From the NCBI RefSeq assembly GCF_030730865.1, contig NZ_JAVALZ010000006.1, positions 62,001-126,000 on the forward strand: a DNA stretch of 64,000 nucleotides, in the 5' to 3' direction. This DNA is from Uliginosibacterium sp. 31-16. GTDB lineage: Bacteria; Pseudomonadota; Gammaproteobacteria; Burkholderiales; Rhodocyclaceae. A model generated the notes under the pieces. That model saw only the letters and a list, made by a program, of their open reading frames with translations. It did no database searches and had not been told where the DNA came from. Numbering within the stretch: the first letter of the stretch is position 1; each line of letters opens with the position of its first letter. Below are positions 28,764-37,570 of this stretch, one piece after another. The translations under genes and the position numbers were made by a program.

Positions 28764-30014
28764 ATGACCGCTTCGACTCTGAGCCTCGCCTTCATTTTCT
28801 TCATCGTGCTGAGCACGGCCATCCGCCTGTGGCTGAACTTCCGCCAGGTCGCCCACGTGCAGGCGCACCGCGCGGCCGTGCCGGCTGAATTCGCTGCCCG
28901 CATCGAACTCGCCGCACACCAGAAGGCGGCCGATTACACGGTCGCCAAGTCGCGCTACGGGCGCATCGATCTGGTGCTCGGGCTGATCTGGTTGCTGCTG
29001 CTGACTTTCGGCGGCGGCCTGCAACTGATGCATGAATTTCTGGGCAACTATCTGGATCCGCACAGCCTGTGGCATGGCATCGCCCTCTTCGGTCTGCTCA
29101 GTGCGCTGGGCTTTATCTGGGAACTACCCGGCTCGCTGTATTACACCTTCGTGCTCGAAGAGAAGTTCGGCTTCAACAAGACGACGCTCGCCACCTTCAT
29201 CACCGACATCGTCAAGAGCAGCGCCATTTCCATCCTGATTGGCGCGCCGCTGCTGTGGCTGGTGCTGTGGCTGATACGCAGCATGGGCGGCAACTGGTGG
29301 CTGTGGACCTGGGGCGTACTGATTGCCTTCAATCTCGCGGCGATGGTGATCTATCCCATATTCATCGCACCGCTGTTCAACAAGTTCGAGCCGCTCAAGG
29401 ACGAAGCACTCGCCACGCGCATCAATGCGCTGCTCACGCGCTGCGGTTTCAAGTCCAAGGGACTCTTCGTGATGGATGGCTCCAAGCGCAGCGCCCACGG
29501 CAATGCCTACTTCACCGGCTTTGGCGCGGCCAAGCGCATCGTGTTCTTTGACACTCTGCTCGCCACCCTGACACCAGAGGAGGTAGAGGCCGTGCTGGCG
29601 CACGAACTCGGCCATTTCAAGCACCGCCACATCTGGCAGCGCGTGGCACTGTTCGCGGTGCTGTCTCTGGCCTTGTTCGCCGTGCTCGGCGGGCTCAGCC
29701 AGCAATCCGCTTTCTACAACGGTCTGGGCGTGCAGGCGCAAAGCGAGGCGCTAGCCCTGATCCTGTTCTCGCTGCTGCTGCCGGTCGTGACCTTCCCGTT
29801 CACCCCGCTGATGAGTTTCTGGTCGCGCAAGCACGAATTCGAGGCCGATGCCTATGCGGTCGCCAACGCCCAGGCCAGCGATCTGGTCTCTGCGCTCGCC
29901 AAGCTGTATCGCGACAACGCCAGCACGCTGACGCCGGACCCGCTGCATTCGCTGTTCTACGATTCGCACCCACCTGCCGCGATCCGCATCGGCCGCCTGC
30001 AGGCCGCGGCATGA
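28764..30014 (+). CDS. M48 family (Ste24-like) integral membrane metallopeptidase
   Basis: This 416-residue membrane protein has about seven hydrophobic segments and the zinc motif [10 protein letters not shown], with the third ligand in EFEADAYA, as in CAAX prenyl protease 1/Ste24. Bacterial members probably take part in membrane protein quality control; no prenylated substrate is expected. The ATG at 28764 begins [13 protein letters not shown]; a longer frame upstream overlaps orn and is rejected. rsgA overlaps its end by four bases. Confidence 0.87.
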   Translation: MTASTLSLAFIFFIVLSTAIRLWLNFRQVAHVQAHRAAVPAEFAARIELAAHQKAADYTVAKSRYGRIDLVLGLIWLLLLTFGGGLQLMHEFLGNYLDPHSLWHGIALFGLLSALGFIWELPGSLYYTFVLEEKFGFNKTTLATFITDIVKSSAISILIGAPLLWLVLWLIRSMGGNWWLWTWGVLIAFNLAAMVIYPIFIAPLFNKFEPLKDEALATRINALLTRCGFKSKGLFVMDGSKRSAHGNAYFTGFGAAKRIVFFDTLLATLTPEEVEAVLAHELGHFKHRHIWQRVALFAVLSLALFAVLGGLSQQSAFYNGLGVQAQSEALALILFSLLLPVVTFPFTPLMSFWSRKHEFEADAYAVANAQASDLVSALAKLYRDNASTLTPDPLHSLFYDSHPPAAIRIGRLQAAA

Positions 30015-30907
30015 GCACGACAGGTACCGTCATCGCCGCCTTCGGCCGCCAGTACGCCGTTCGCCTTGAGGACGGTACGGAAGTGCTGTGCGTGCCACGC
30101 GCGAAGAAGAGCGAAGTCGCCTGCGGCGACCGCGTCAAACTGGCGATGACCAGCACCAATCAGGGCGTGATCGAAAAGATCAGCGAGCGCGCCAGCCTCT
30201 TCTACCGCGCCGATCAGTGGAAAGAAAAACTGATCGCGGCCAATGTCAGTCTGGTCGTGGTGGTAGTCGCCACCGAGCCGAACTTCAGCGACGAGCTGAT
30301 CACACGCTGCCTGATCGCCGCCGACGCGCAGGACATCCCCGCGCTGATCGTGCTCAACAAGTGCGATCTCGCCCCCGAGCTGGTCGCCTATGCGCGCGAA
30401 CAACTCGCACCCTTCGCCGCCGCTGGTCACGATGTGCTGGAGCTTTCCGCCAAGGGCGATGTCGAGCCATTGCGAACCCGCCTCGCGGGCCACGTCAGCC
30501 TTTTCGTCGGCCAGTCCGGCATGGGCAAATCCACGCTCACCAATGCCCTGATTCCGGACGCCGAAGCGCGCACCCGCGAGATCTCGGAAGTGCTCAACTC
30601 CGGCAAACACACCACCACCCACGCGCGGTTGTATCCCTTACCCGGTGGCGGCGAACTCATCGACAGCCCGGGCCTGCAGAGCTTCGGCCTCGCCCACCTC
30701 AGCAAGAACGAGATCGAGTGCGGCTTCCTCGAAATCCGCCCGCTGCTCGGCAAATGCCGCTTCCGCGACTGTCAGCACCTCAAGGAGCCGGACTGCGCGA
30801 TCCGCGCCGCGCGCGACGCCGGGGCCTTCGACCCGCGCCGCTACGCCACCCTGCTGCAGGTACTGGACGAACACGAGGTGGCGCGCAAGCACCGCCTCGA
30901 ACACTGA
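30011..30907 (+). CDS. rsgA: Ribosome small subunit-dependent GTPase RsgA
   Basis: This 298-residue GTPase helps mature the 30S subunit. It has the N-terminal OB fold and the circularly permuted G motifs typical of YjeQ/RsgA: NKCD (G4) first, then GQSGMGKST (G1), TTTHA (G2) and DSPGL (G3). A zinc cluster follows (GKCRFRDCQHLKEPDC). The ATGA overlap with the M48 gene shows coupling. A dispersed repeat starts 7 bp after the stop. Confidence 0.95.
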   Translation: MSTTGTVIAAFGRQYAVRLEDGTEVLCVPRAKKSEVACGDRVKLAMTSTNQGVIEKISERASLFYRADQWKEKLIAANVSLVVVVVATEPNFSDELITRCLIAADAQDIPALIVLNKCDLAPELVAYAREQLAPFAAAGHDVLELSAKGDVEPLRTRLAGHVSLFVGQSGMGKSTLTNALIPDAEARTREISEVLNSGKHTTTHARLYPLPGGGELIDSPGLQSFGLAHLSKNEIECGFLEIRPLLGKCRFRDCQHLKEPDCAIRAARDAGAFDPRRYATLLQVLDEHEVARKHRLEH

Positions 30908-30913
30908 CCTGCC

Positions 30914-31018
30914 CGAAGAGCCGCACCCGGTGGCCCTGTTCAGGCAGGCACGCTTGCAAGCCAAGCCCCATGCGGCTCTCCGGCAAGCCTGCCGTGTGAC
31001 CCGGATACGACGCTCCGG
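30914..31018. repeat. Dispersed intergenic element, copy 5 (diverged)
   Basis: It begins CGAAGAGCCGCACCC just after rsgA and contains CATGCGGCTCTCCGGCAAGCC at 30969-30989. The right end is ambiguous: either that GCGGCTCTCC (67 bp) or GGATACGACGCTCC at 31003-31016 (about 105 bp). The remaining gap to 31129 is also rich in CCGGCATG-type palindromes. Confidence 0.55.
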
Positions 31019-31129
31019 TCGGCCCGGCATGACATCCGGCAGCCCGTGCTTGCGCCGGGCATGCGCCTGCGGCATCCTGCCGGACGCAGCATGCAAAACC
31101 ACATTTCAATAAATAACAGGGAGCATCCG

Positions 31130-31924
31130 ATGAACGAACCCGGCAGCAATCCTTACGCCCCGCCCGTCGCCGTAGTGAATGATGGCGAGCCGTACCAGAG
31201 CGAAGGCAATTTCATCCCCGGCGGACGCACGGTGGATGCAGGTCACGGTGCCTCCTGGATCGGTGCGGGCTGGGATAGCTTCAAGCAGAGCCCGGGTGCC
31301 TGGATCGTGATGATGATCCTGTTTGGGGTCATCTGGATCATCACTTCACTGATCCCCCTGGTTAACCTGCTGACCCTCATCCTGTTCCCCGTTCTTGGCG
31401 GCGGCATCGTGATTGCCTGTGACAACCAGCGCCGTAACGGCAGCCTGAATATTGGCGACCTGTTCGCTGGTTTCCAGCAGAAATTCGGCCCGCTGGCCAT
31501 TCTGGGGCTGATCGCCTTTGGCCTCATGCTGCTGGCCATGATTCCCGTCGTCCTGATCATGGGGGTGAGCGTCTTCAGCATGTTCATGGGCGGACAACAG
31601 CCCGACCCCGCGATGATCGCAACCATGTTCGGCTCTCTGGGGCTGATGTTCCTGCTCATCATGGTCGCCTCGACCCTCATGTATTCCGCGCTCTGGTTCG
31701 CCCCCGCACTGATCGTGCTGCATGACCTCAGCCCGTGGGACGCCATGAAGTCGAGCTTCACCGGCTGCTGGCGCAACTGGCTCGGAGGCCTGATCTATTT
31801 CATTCTGGTCACGCTCCTGATGTTTGTGGCGATGATCCCTCTGGGCCTCGGCCTGCTGGTCATGATCCCGGTGTTGTGGGCATCCATCTACGGCGCCTAC
31901 CGCGACATCTACATCGAAGACTGA
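31130..31924 (+). CDS. Multi-pass membrane protein (BPSS1780-like), unknown function
   Basis: This 264-residue protein starts with a Pro/Asn-rich cytoplasmic head (NPYAPPVAVV) and then has about five hydrophobic segments. GWDSFKQSPGAWIVMMILFG resembles the start of BPSS1780-type membrane proteins of betaproteobacteria, but I cannot confirm the family. GGGAG precedes the ATG by six bases. It lies just before the RDD-SpoIIM-MoxR module with a 49-bp gap and may belong to it. Confidence 0.72.
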   Translation: MNEPGSNPYAPPVAVVNDGEPYQSEGNFIPGGRTVDAGHGASWIGAGWDSFKQSPGAWIVMMILFGVIWIITSLIPLVNLLTLILFPVLGGGIVIACDNQRRNGSLNIGDLFAGFQQKFGPLAILGLIAFGLMLLAMIPVVLIMGVSVFSMFMGGQQPDPAMIATMFGSLGLMFLLIMVASTLMYSALWFAPALIVLHDLSPWDAMKSSFTGCWRNWLGGLIYFILVTLLMFVAMIPLGLGLLVMIPVLWASIYGAYRDIYIED

Positions 31925-31973
31925 ACTCCCCTGCGCTTTCACTGGCGGCGTCTGCGGGCGCCGCCACCGTTCC

Positions 31974-32660
31974 ATGCTCGATACCCTGCGTTCCGTCACC
32001 ACGCCCGAATTGATCGAAGTCCAGCTGCGCCCGGCGGGTCTGCTGCCGCGCACGCTCGCCTGGCTGATCGATTTCGCCATCCGCCTGGGGGTCGTGATGA
32101 GCGTGGGCACGGTGCTGGAAAGCCTGGGCGACTTCGGCGGCGGCCTGCTGCTGCTGCTCTACTTCGGACTGGAATGGTTCTACCCGGTGCTCTTTGAAGT
32201 GCTGGGCAAGGGCGCCACGCCGGGCAAGCGGGCACTGAATCTGGTGGTGGTCAACGCCAATGGCACCCCGATCGGCTGGGGCGCCTCGATGACCCGCAAC
32301 CTGCTGCGCACTGCTGATTTTCTGCCTTTTGCCTACGGTTTCGGCATGGTCACGATGCTCTGTCACAGGGAATTCCGCCGGCTGGGCGATATCGTCGCCG
32401 ACACGCTGGTGGTCTATCGCGAGAAGCAGCAAGCCTTGCCGGATCTGGCAGAGGCCACGCCGATCATGCCCACGGCGCCGCTGGACCGTGCCACCCAGCG
32501 CGCACTGGTCGCCTTTGCCGAACGCGCCCGGGGCCTCACCCCGGCGCGCCAGGAAGAGCTGGCCGATCTGGTGCCGCACCTGGCGCACGACGCCACCGGT
32601 CCGCAGGGCGCGGAGCGGCTGCTGGGGCTGGCCAATCACCTGATCGGGCGGCGCACATGA
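31974..32660 (+). CDS. RDD family membrane protein (MoxR module 2)
   Basis: This 228-residue protein has the RDD hallmarks: ELIEVQLRPAGLLPRTLAWLIDF at the start, a two-helix membrane hairpin, GKGATPGKRALNLVVV and HREFRRLGDIVADTLVV. Its C-terminal 60 residues are soluble. RDD proteins are poorly understood; some take part in transport. It is the first gene of a chain in which most junctions overlap: RDD, SpoIIM-like, DUF4129, DUF4350, MoxR, DUF58. Confidence 0.85.
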   Translation: MLDTLRSVTTPELIEVQLRPAGLLPRTLAWLIDFAIRLGVVMSVGTVLESLGDFGGGLLLLLYFGLEWFYPVLFEVLGKGATPGKRALNLVVVNANGTPIGWGASMTRNLLRTADFLPFAYGFGMVTMLCHREFRRLGDIVADTLVVYREKQQALPDLAEATPIMPTAPLDRATQRALVAFAERARGLTPARQEELADLVPHLAHDATGPQGAERLLGLANHLIGRRT

Positions 32661-33634
32661 AGCAGGAATTTTTCGAGCAGCAGCACGCTGCCGACTGGCA
32701 GGCCTTCGAGCAATGGCTGAAGCTCTCTGTCAACAAGCGCAAGGACCGGCCGCCCCTGCCGTTTGCCGCCCACGAACTGCCGCAACGCTACCGCCACCTG
32801 TGCCAGCATCTGGCCCTCGCCCGTGACCGCGACTACAGCCTGTCGCTGGTCGAACACCTGCATCAGCTGGTCCAGCAGGGGCATGACCTGCTCTACGGTG
32901 CGCAAGGCAATTTCGGCCAGCGCGCCTGGGCCTATGCGGCAGGCGGCTTCGCTGCCGATGTGCGCGCCAACCGCTGGTGGGTACTGGCGGCAGCGCTGCT
33001 GCTGTTCGGCCCGCAACTGGCGATAATGCTGGCCGTACACCTGCAACCGGATCTGGCCTATCTGATCATGAGCCCGCTGGAAGTGGCGCGCATGGAGCAG
33101 ATGTACAGCAACGATGCGCAAACGCTGGGACGCGTGGCCCGCGAGGCCTCGACCGATTTCCAGATGTTCGGCTTCTACATCTTCAACAACGTCAGCATCG
33201 GCTTCCGCTGCTTTGCGGGTGGTATCACGGCCGGGCTGCTGACAATCACCGCGCTGGTTTTCAATGGCCTGTCCTTCGGGGTGGTCGAGATGCGTCTGAC
33301 CCAGGCCGGGCTGGCCGAGAACTTCTATTCCTTCGTGATCGGCCACAGCGGTTTCGAGCTCGGCGCCATCATCCTCTCCGGCGCGGCGGGTCTGCGTCTG
33401 GGCCATGCCGTCATCGCCCCGGGCCAGCGCACGCGCGGTGCCGCCCTGCGCGACACGGCCCGGGCGCTGATCGGCATGGTCTGCGGACTGGCGGTGATGC
33501 TGGTCATCGCCGCGCTGATCGAGGCCTTCTGGTCACCCCTCAAGCTGGGGCTGCCGATCAAGCTGAGCGTGGGCGGCGTGCTGTGCGTGCTGCCGCTGGT
33601 GTACTTCGTGTTTGCCGGAAGGAGGCGTGCATGA
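32657..33634 (+). CDS. SpoIIM-like membrane protein (MoxR module 2)
   Basis: This 325-residue protein matches the stage II sporulation protein M family in layout: a soluble head, then several membrane helices including NNVSIGFRCFAGGITAGLLT and ENFYSFVIGHSGFELGAIILSGAAGLRLG. In spore formers SpoIIM acts in septal peptidoglycan hydrolysis; in this non-sporulating lineage it is part of MoxR clusters of unknown role. ATGA overlaps the RDD stop. Confidence 0.83.
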   Translation: MKQEFFEQQHAADWQAFEQWLKLSVNKRKDRPPLPFAAHELPQRYRHLCQHLALARDRDYSLSLVEHLHQLVQQGHDLLYGAQGNFGQRAWAYAAGGFAADVRANRWWVLAAALLLFGPQLAIMLAVHLQPDLAYLIMSPLEVARMEQMYSNDAQTLGRVAREASTDFQMFGFYIFNNVSIGFRCFAGGITAGLLTITALVFNGLSFGVVEMRLTQAGLAENFYSFVIGHSGFELGAIILSGAAGLRLGHAVIAPGQRTRGAALRDTARALIGMVCGLAVMLVIAALIEAFWSPLKLGLPIKLSVGGVLCVLPLVYFVFAGRRRA

Positions 33635-33647
33635 GGCACCGCCTCGC

Positions 33648-33752
33648 AAAGCCGCTTCCACAGTCACTCTTCAGCCAGGCATTGCCAGGAGCCCACACAC
33701 ACGGCGGTTTCCGGCATGCATGCTTGAAGATGACCGTCCGATGCGGCTCTTC
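33648..33752. repeat. Dispersed intergenic element, copy 6, inside the MoxR module
   Basis: About 105 bp from AAAGCCGCTTCCACAGTCAC to CCGATGCGGCTCTTC. It sits in the 147-bp gap between the SpoIIM-like and DUF4129 genes, the only long gap within the module. Confidence 0.68.
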
Positions 33753-33781
33753 GACGCATCACAGACTGCATGGGAGCCACG

Positions 33782-35329
33782 ATGGAGCTTGAGCGCCTGT
33801 CTGTCGCCCTGCGCCCGCGCAATCACTGGGAGGCCATCGACCTCGGCGTGCGCCTGGGCATTCACCACGCCCGTCCGCTGTATGCCGCCTGGTTTGCGGT
33901 GACCCTGCCGGTGCTGGCCGTGCTGGTGCTGATCTTTTCCCTGTGGAAGGGGGAGATTTCCTGGGTCAGTCCGATCATGTGGTGGCTCAAACCGGCGTTC
34001 GACCGGGTAGCGGTACATGTGGTCAGTCATTCCGTGTTCGGCGAGACGCCAAGCGTCCGCGCCACCCTGCGCGCCCTGCCCGGCCTGCTCTGGCACACAC
34101 GGCTCTTCGCCGGCCTGACCTGGGGCCGCTTCAGCATGAGCCGCAGCCTGAAACTTCCGGTCGACGTGCTCGAAGGCCTGCGCGGCAGGCCCGCCCGCCA
34201 GCGCAAGAGCCTGCTCAGCCGCCGCGTGAGCAGCGCAGCACGCTGGCAGACCCTGGTGTGGCTGCATCTGGAGGTCATTCTCTGGCTGAGCCTCTTCGGT
34301 CTGCTCGCCATGCTCGTACCCAGCAGCATGTGGCCCGAGCAGGGTAGCGGCCTGTGGCAGCGCCTGACCGAGGCGCCGCTGTGGCTCTCCCTGCTCCTCT
34401 ACCTGCCGCTGCTGGCCTGCAGCCTGCTGCTGGAGCCGCTTTATGTGGCTGGCGGCTTCATGCTCTACATCAAGCGGCGCACCGATCTCGAAGCCTGGGA
34501 TGTGGAACTGCAGCTGCGCCGCCTTGCTCGCGCCCGCACCGCCGAGCAGGCCAAGGCACTCGCCAGCAGTTTCGTTGGCGTGTTGCTGTGCCTGCTTCTC
34601 GGCTTCAGCCTGGCCGGCTCGCCACCAGCACACGCCAGTGACAACGCCACCCTGCGCGAGCAGGCCGTCGAACGCTCCGCCCAGGAAATCCAGCAGGTCA
34701 TGCAGGACCCGGCTTTCGGCAAGGAAGAGCAAGATCGCGAGCTGCGCTGGCGCAAGGCCCCGAAGCAGGACAAGAAGACCGAAGCCAGCAAGCTGCCGGA
34801 TTCGCTGCAAAGCTTGCTGAACAGCGTTTTCGAGGGCATGAAATGGATTGGCGAGGCCTTCGCCACGCTCGGCCGGGTGGGCGGCTGGGTGCTGATCCTG
34901 GTGGCCGTAGCACTGATCCTGTATCTGGTTTCACGCTTTGGCTGGGGGAGTGGGCGCGGCTCGCGCTACGTGCCGCCAGCCGAACTGGCCGGGTTCGACA
35001 TCCGCCCGCAATCGCTGCCCGACGACATCGCCGGCGCGGCCCTCCATCTGCTCCGCACGGGCGACACGCGGGCAGCCCTGAGCCTGCTGTTCCGCGGCAC
35101 CCTGTCGCGTCTGGCGCATCAGGAGCAGGTGCCCTTCACCCGCGGTGACACGGAAGGCGATTGTCTGGAACGCACCCGCAAGCACGCCCCCGCACGCTCG
35201 GCCTTCCTCGCCCGCCTGCTCGGCTGCTGGCAGCGTCTGGCCTACGCGCATCAAAGCATCGGAGCGCACGAAATCGAGGCGCTGTGTCAGGAGTGGTGGC
35301 GTGAATTCGGCGGAGGCACGCATGAGTAA
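33782..35329 (+). CDS. DUF4129 domain membrane protein (MoxR module 2)
   Basis: This 515-residue protein has about four N-terminal membrane segments, a charged periplasmic stretch near residues 290-345 (Lys/Asp/Gln rich), another membrane helix around 365-385 (VGGWVLILVAVALILYLV) and a C-terminal DUF4129 domain (DTRAALSLLFRGTLSRLAH ... FTRGDTEGDCL). DUF4129 also forms the tail of TgpA-type transglutaminases, which links this protein to the first MoxR module. GGGAG precedes the ATG at 33782. Confidence 0.82.
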   Translation: MELERLSVALRPRNHWEAIDLGVRLGIHHARPLYAAWFAVTLPVLAVLVLIFSLWKGEISWVSPIMWWLKPAFDRVAVHVVSHSVFGETPSVRATLRALPGLLWHTRLFAGLTWGRFSMSRSLKLPVDVLEGLRGRPARQRKSLLSRRVSSAARWQTLVWLHLEVILWLSLFGLLAMLVPSSMWPEQGSGLWQRLTEAPLWLSLLLYLPLLACSLLLEPLYVAGGFMLYIKRRTDLEAWDVELQLRRLARARTAEQAKALASSFVGVLLCLLLGFSLAGSPPAHASDNATLREQAVERSAQEIQQVMQDPAFGKEEQDRELRWRKAPKQDKKTEASKLPDSLQSLLNSVFEGMKWIGEAFATLGRVGGWVLILVAVALILYLVSRFGWGSGRGSRYVPPAELAGFDIRPQSLPDDIAGAALHLLRTGDTRAALSLLFRGTLSRLAHQEQVPFTRGDTEGDCLERTRKHAPARSAFLARLLGCWQRLAYAHQSIGAHEIEALCQEWWREFGGGTHE

Positions 35330-36602
35330 AACGCGCCTGATCATCAGTGCCGCCGCCCTGATCCTGCTGGGTCTGTTCGGCTGGTATCTGTACGACCATC
35401 TGGAATGGCACGACACCACCCGGCGCACGGGTTACACAAAGGAAGCCCTGCGCAATAACTACCACGCCGGCATGCTGCTGCTGAACCGCCTCGGTTATCC
35501 AGCCGAACGCAGCGAGGACCTCGCCCGGCTCGATACGCTTGCGCCACAGAGCACCCTGCTGCTCTCCGGTGATGAGAGCTTTGCCGACCCGGCGCTGCGC
35601 CAGAGGCTGCTCGACTGGGTCAAGCGCGGTGGCCATCTGGTGCTGCCGATCACCCCGGACGACAAAGGCAGTGAAGTGCTCAAGGCCTTGCAGATTGATG
35701 TACAGGGACGCCTGGAAAACGGCCGGGAACGCTTCGCACAGCAATCGAATTCCGCGGCTCCGCCGCGCCGCGAACAGGATCTGGATCGGCGCGATCTGGA
35801 AATCGAGGGTCATGACGTGAGCGTCAGCCTGCGCAACGCCGCCGTATTCGACGCGGCGCTGAGCATGGATCGACCGGGCGAATGGAGTGTCCAGGCCGAT
35901 GGCGCGTTCAAGGATGACGACTCGCTGGGCGACACCCGCGTGTTCCAGCCCCTCCAGGCCTCCGCCGAGGATGACGAAAGTGAAAGCGTCATGCTGTATG
36001 CCCGCTTCAAATGGGGTAACGGTTTTGTCACTGTCGGCAGCTTCGCGCCATTCACCAACGACGCACTCGACAAGGCCGATCACGCCAGCCTCTTCGTGCG
36101 CCTGCTGAGCCTGCCCGACGGCAAGCGGCCGGTGCTGATGCTTTTCGCGCCGAACTATCCAGACCTGCTGGAATGGCTGCTTGAGCATGCCCCCGAAGCC
36201 ATCACCGGCCTCGCCCTGCTGATCCTCGCCGGCCTGTGGCGCGCAGCCCCACGCTTCGGCCCCCTGCAGCCGGAACCGGAGCCGGTGCGCCCCGGCCTGC
36301 GCGAGCACCTCGCCGCCAGCGGCTATTTCCTGCTCAAGCAACGCAGCTACGAAGCCCTGATCGCTCCCTTGCGTGAAGACGTGCTGCGCCAGCTCGAACA
36401 CCTGCAGCACCGTCACCCTGAAATCGAAGGCCGCGATCGCCTGGGCGAACACCTGTCGGGCATCAAGGCCGGCGAGATCACCCGGGCTTTCGCGCCCGAG
36501 CCTGATTCACAGCACGAATTCCTGCGCCGTGCCCAAACCCTGGCGACACTGCGCGCGCATTGCAACCAATTGCGGCAAACCACTCCCGGAGCACTCTCAT
36601 GA
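35322..36602 (+). CDS. DUF4350 domain protein (MoxR module 2)
   Basis: This 426-residue protein has one N-terminal membrane helix (LIISAAALILLGLFGWYLY), a periplasmic DUF4350 region of a Rossmann-like type (LLLSGDESFADPALRQRLLDWVKRGGHLVLP), a second membrane helix near residue 290 (ITGLALLILAGLW) and a cytoplasmic tail. The ATG overlaps the DUF4129 stop by eight bases and the gene ends in an overlap with MoxR. Function unknown; it is a regular member of such clusters. Confidence 0.82.
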   Translation: MSKTRLIISAAALILLGLFGWYLYDHLEWHDTTRRTGYTKEALRNNYHAGMLLLNRLGYPAERSEDLARLDTLAPQSTLLLSGDESFADPALRQRLLDWVKRGGHLVLPITPDDKGSEVLKALQIDVQGRLENGRERFAQQSNSAAPPRREQDLDRRDLEIEGHDVSVSLRNAAVFDAALSMDRPGEWSVQADGAFKDDDSLGDTRVFQPLQASAEDDESESVMLYARFKWGNGFVTVGSFAPFTNDALDKADHASLFVRLLSLPDGKRPVLMLFAPNYPDLLEWLLEHAPEAITGLALLILAGLWRAAPRFGPLQPEPEPVRPGLREHLAASGYFLLKQRSYEALIAPLREDVLRQLEHLQHRHPEIEGRDRLGEHLSGIKAGEITRAFAPEPDSQHEFLRRAQTLATLRAHCNQLRQTTPGALS

Positions 36603-37570
36603 CCCTGCCCGTCACGCCCCTTGAAGCCACTGAACTGGCGCGCCAGCTGCGCGCCGAAGTTGCCCGCGTTTTCGTCGGCCAGACCGCGGTTGTCGAGCAC
36701 ACCCTGTGTGCCCTCATTTCCGGCGGCCACATTCTGCTGGAAGGCGTGCCAGGGCTGGGCAAGACCCTGCTCGTCAAGGCACTGGCGAAGACCTTCGGCG
36801 GCCAGTTCTCGCGCATCCAGTTCACACCGGATCTGATGCCCGCCGACGTCACCGGCCATACGCTCTACGACACGCGCAGCAGCCAGTTCGTGATCCGCCG
36901 CGGCCCGGTCTTCGCCAATCTGGTGCTGGCCGACGAAATCAACCGCGCCCCAGCCAAGACCCAGGCCGCGTTGCTTGAAGTGATGCAGGAAGCGCAGGTC
37001 ACCATCGAGGGCAAGACCATCCCGCTGCCGCCGCCCTTCCTGGTCCTCGCCACACAGAATCCGATTGAGCAGGAGGGCACCTACGCCCTGCCCGAAGCAC
37101 AGCTCGACCGTTTCCTGCTCAAGGTGCTGATCGACTACCCAACACACGATGAGGAGCGCGCGCTGGTTGCCGCCTCCTGCGCCGGACGCACCGGTGATCG
37201 TCTCGAAGTGGAAGCCGTGCAGCAGGTCGCCACGCCCGAGCAGCTCATCGCCATGCAACAGATTGCCGCTGGTCTGCGCGTCGATGACAGCGTGCTCGAC
37301 TACGCCGTGCGCATCGTCCGCGCCACCCGCGAATGGTCCGGCATTGCCATCGGTGCCGGTCCGCGCGGCGCCATTGCGCTGGTGCGAGCTGCACGCGCCA
37401 TGGCCCTGATTGCCGGGCGCGATTTCGTCACCCCCGACGACGTCAAACGCATCGCCCTGCCCGCGCTGCGCCACCGCATCAGTCTGGTTCCGGAAGCCGA
37501 GATCGAAGGCCTGTCGATTGATGGCGTGCTCGGCAGCCTGCTGGCGCGCACGGACGCACCCCGCGCATGA
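36599..37570 (+). CDS. MoxR-family AAA+ ATPase (module 2)
   Basis: This 323-residue ATPase has Walker A EGVPGLGKT, Walker B LVLADEINRAPAK, the sensor LVLATQNPIEQEGTY and the C-terminal lid ending in RHRISLVPEAEIEG. It is closer to the common MoxR subfamily than the module 1 protein, which carries ATQNPSQQIGTF instead of the more usual ATQNPIEQEGTY. It is coupled by ATGA overlaps on both sides (DUF4350 and DUF58). Confidence 0.92.
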   Translation: MTLPVTPLEATELARQLRAEVARVFVGQTAVVEHTLCALISGGHILLEGVPGLGKTLLVKALAKTFGGQFSRIQFTPDLMPADVTGHTLYDTRSSQFVIRRGPVFANLVLADEINRAPAKTQAALLEVMQEAQVTIEGKTIPLPPPFLVLATQNPIEQEGTYALPEAQLDRFLLKVLIDYPTHDEERALVAASCAGRTGDRLEVEAVQQVATPEQLIAMQQIAAGLRVDDSVLDYAVRIVRATREWSGIAIGAGPRGAIALVRAARAMALIAGRDFVTPDDVKRIALPALRHRISLVPEAEIEGLSIDGVLGSLLARTDAPRA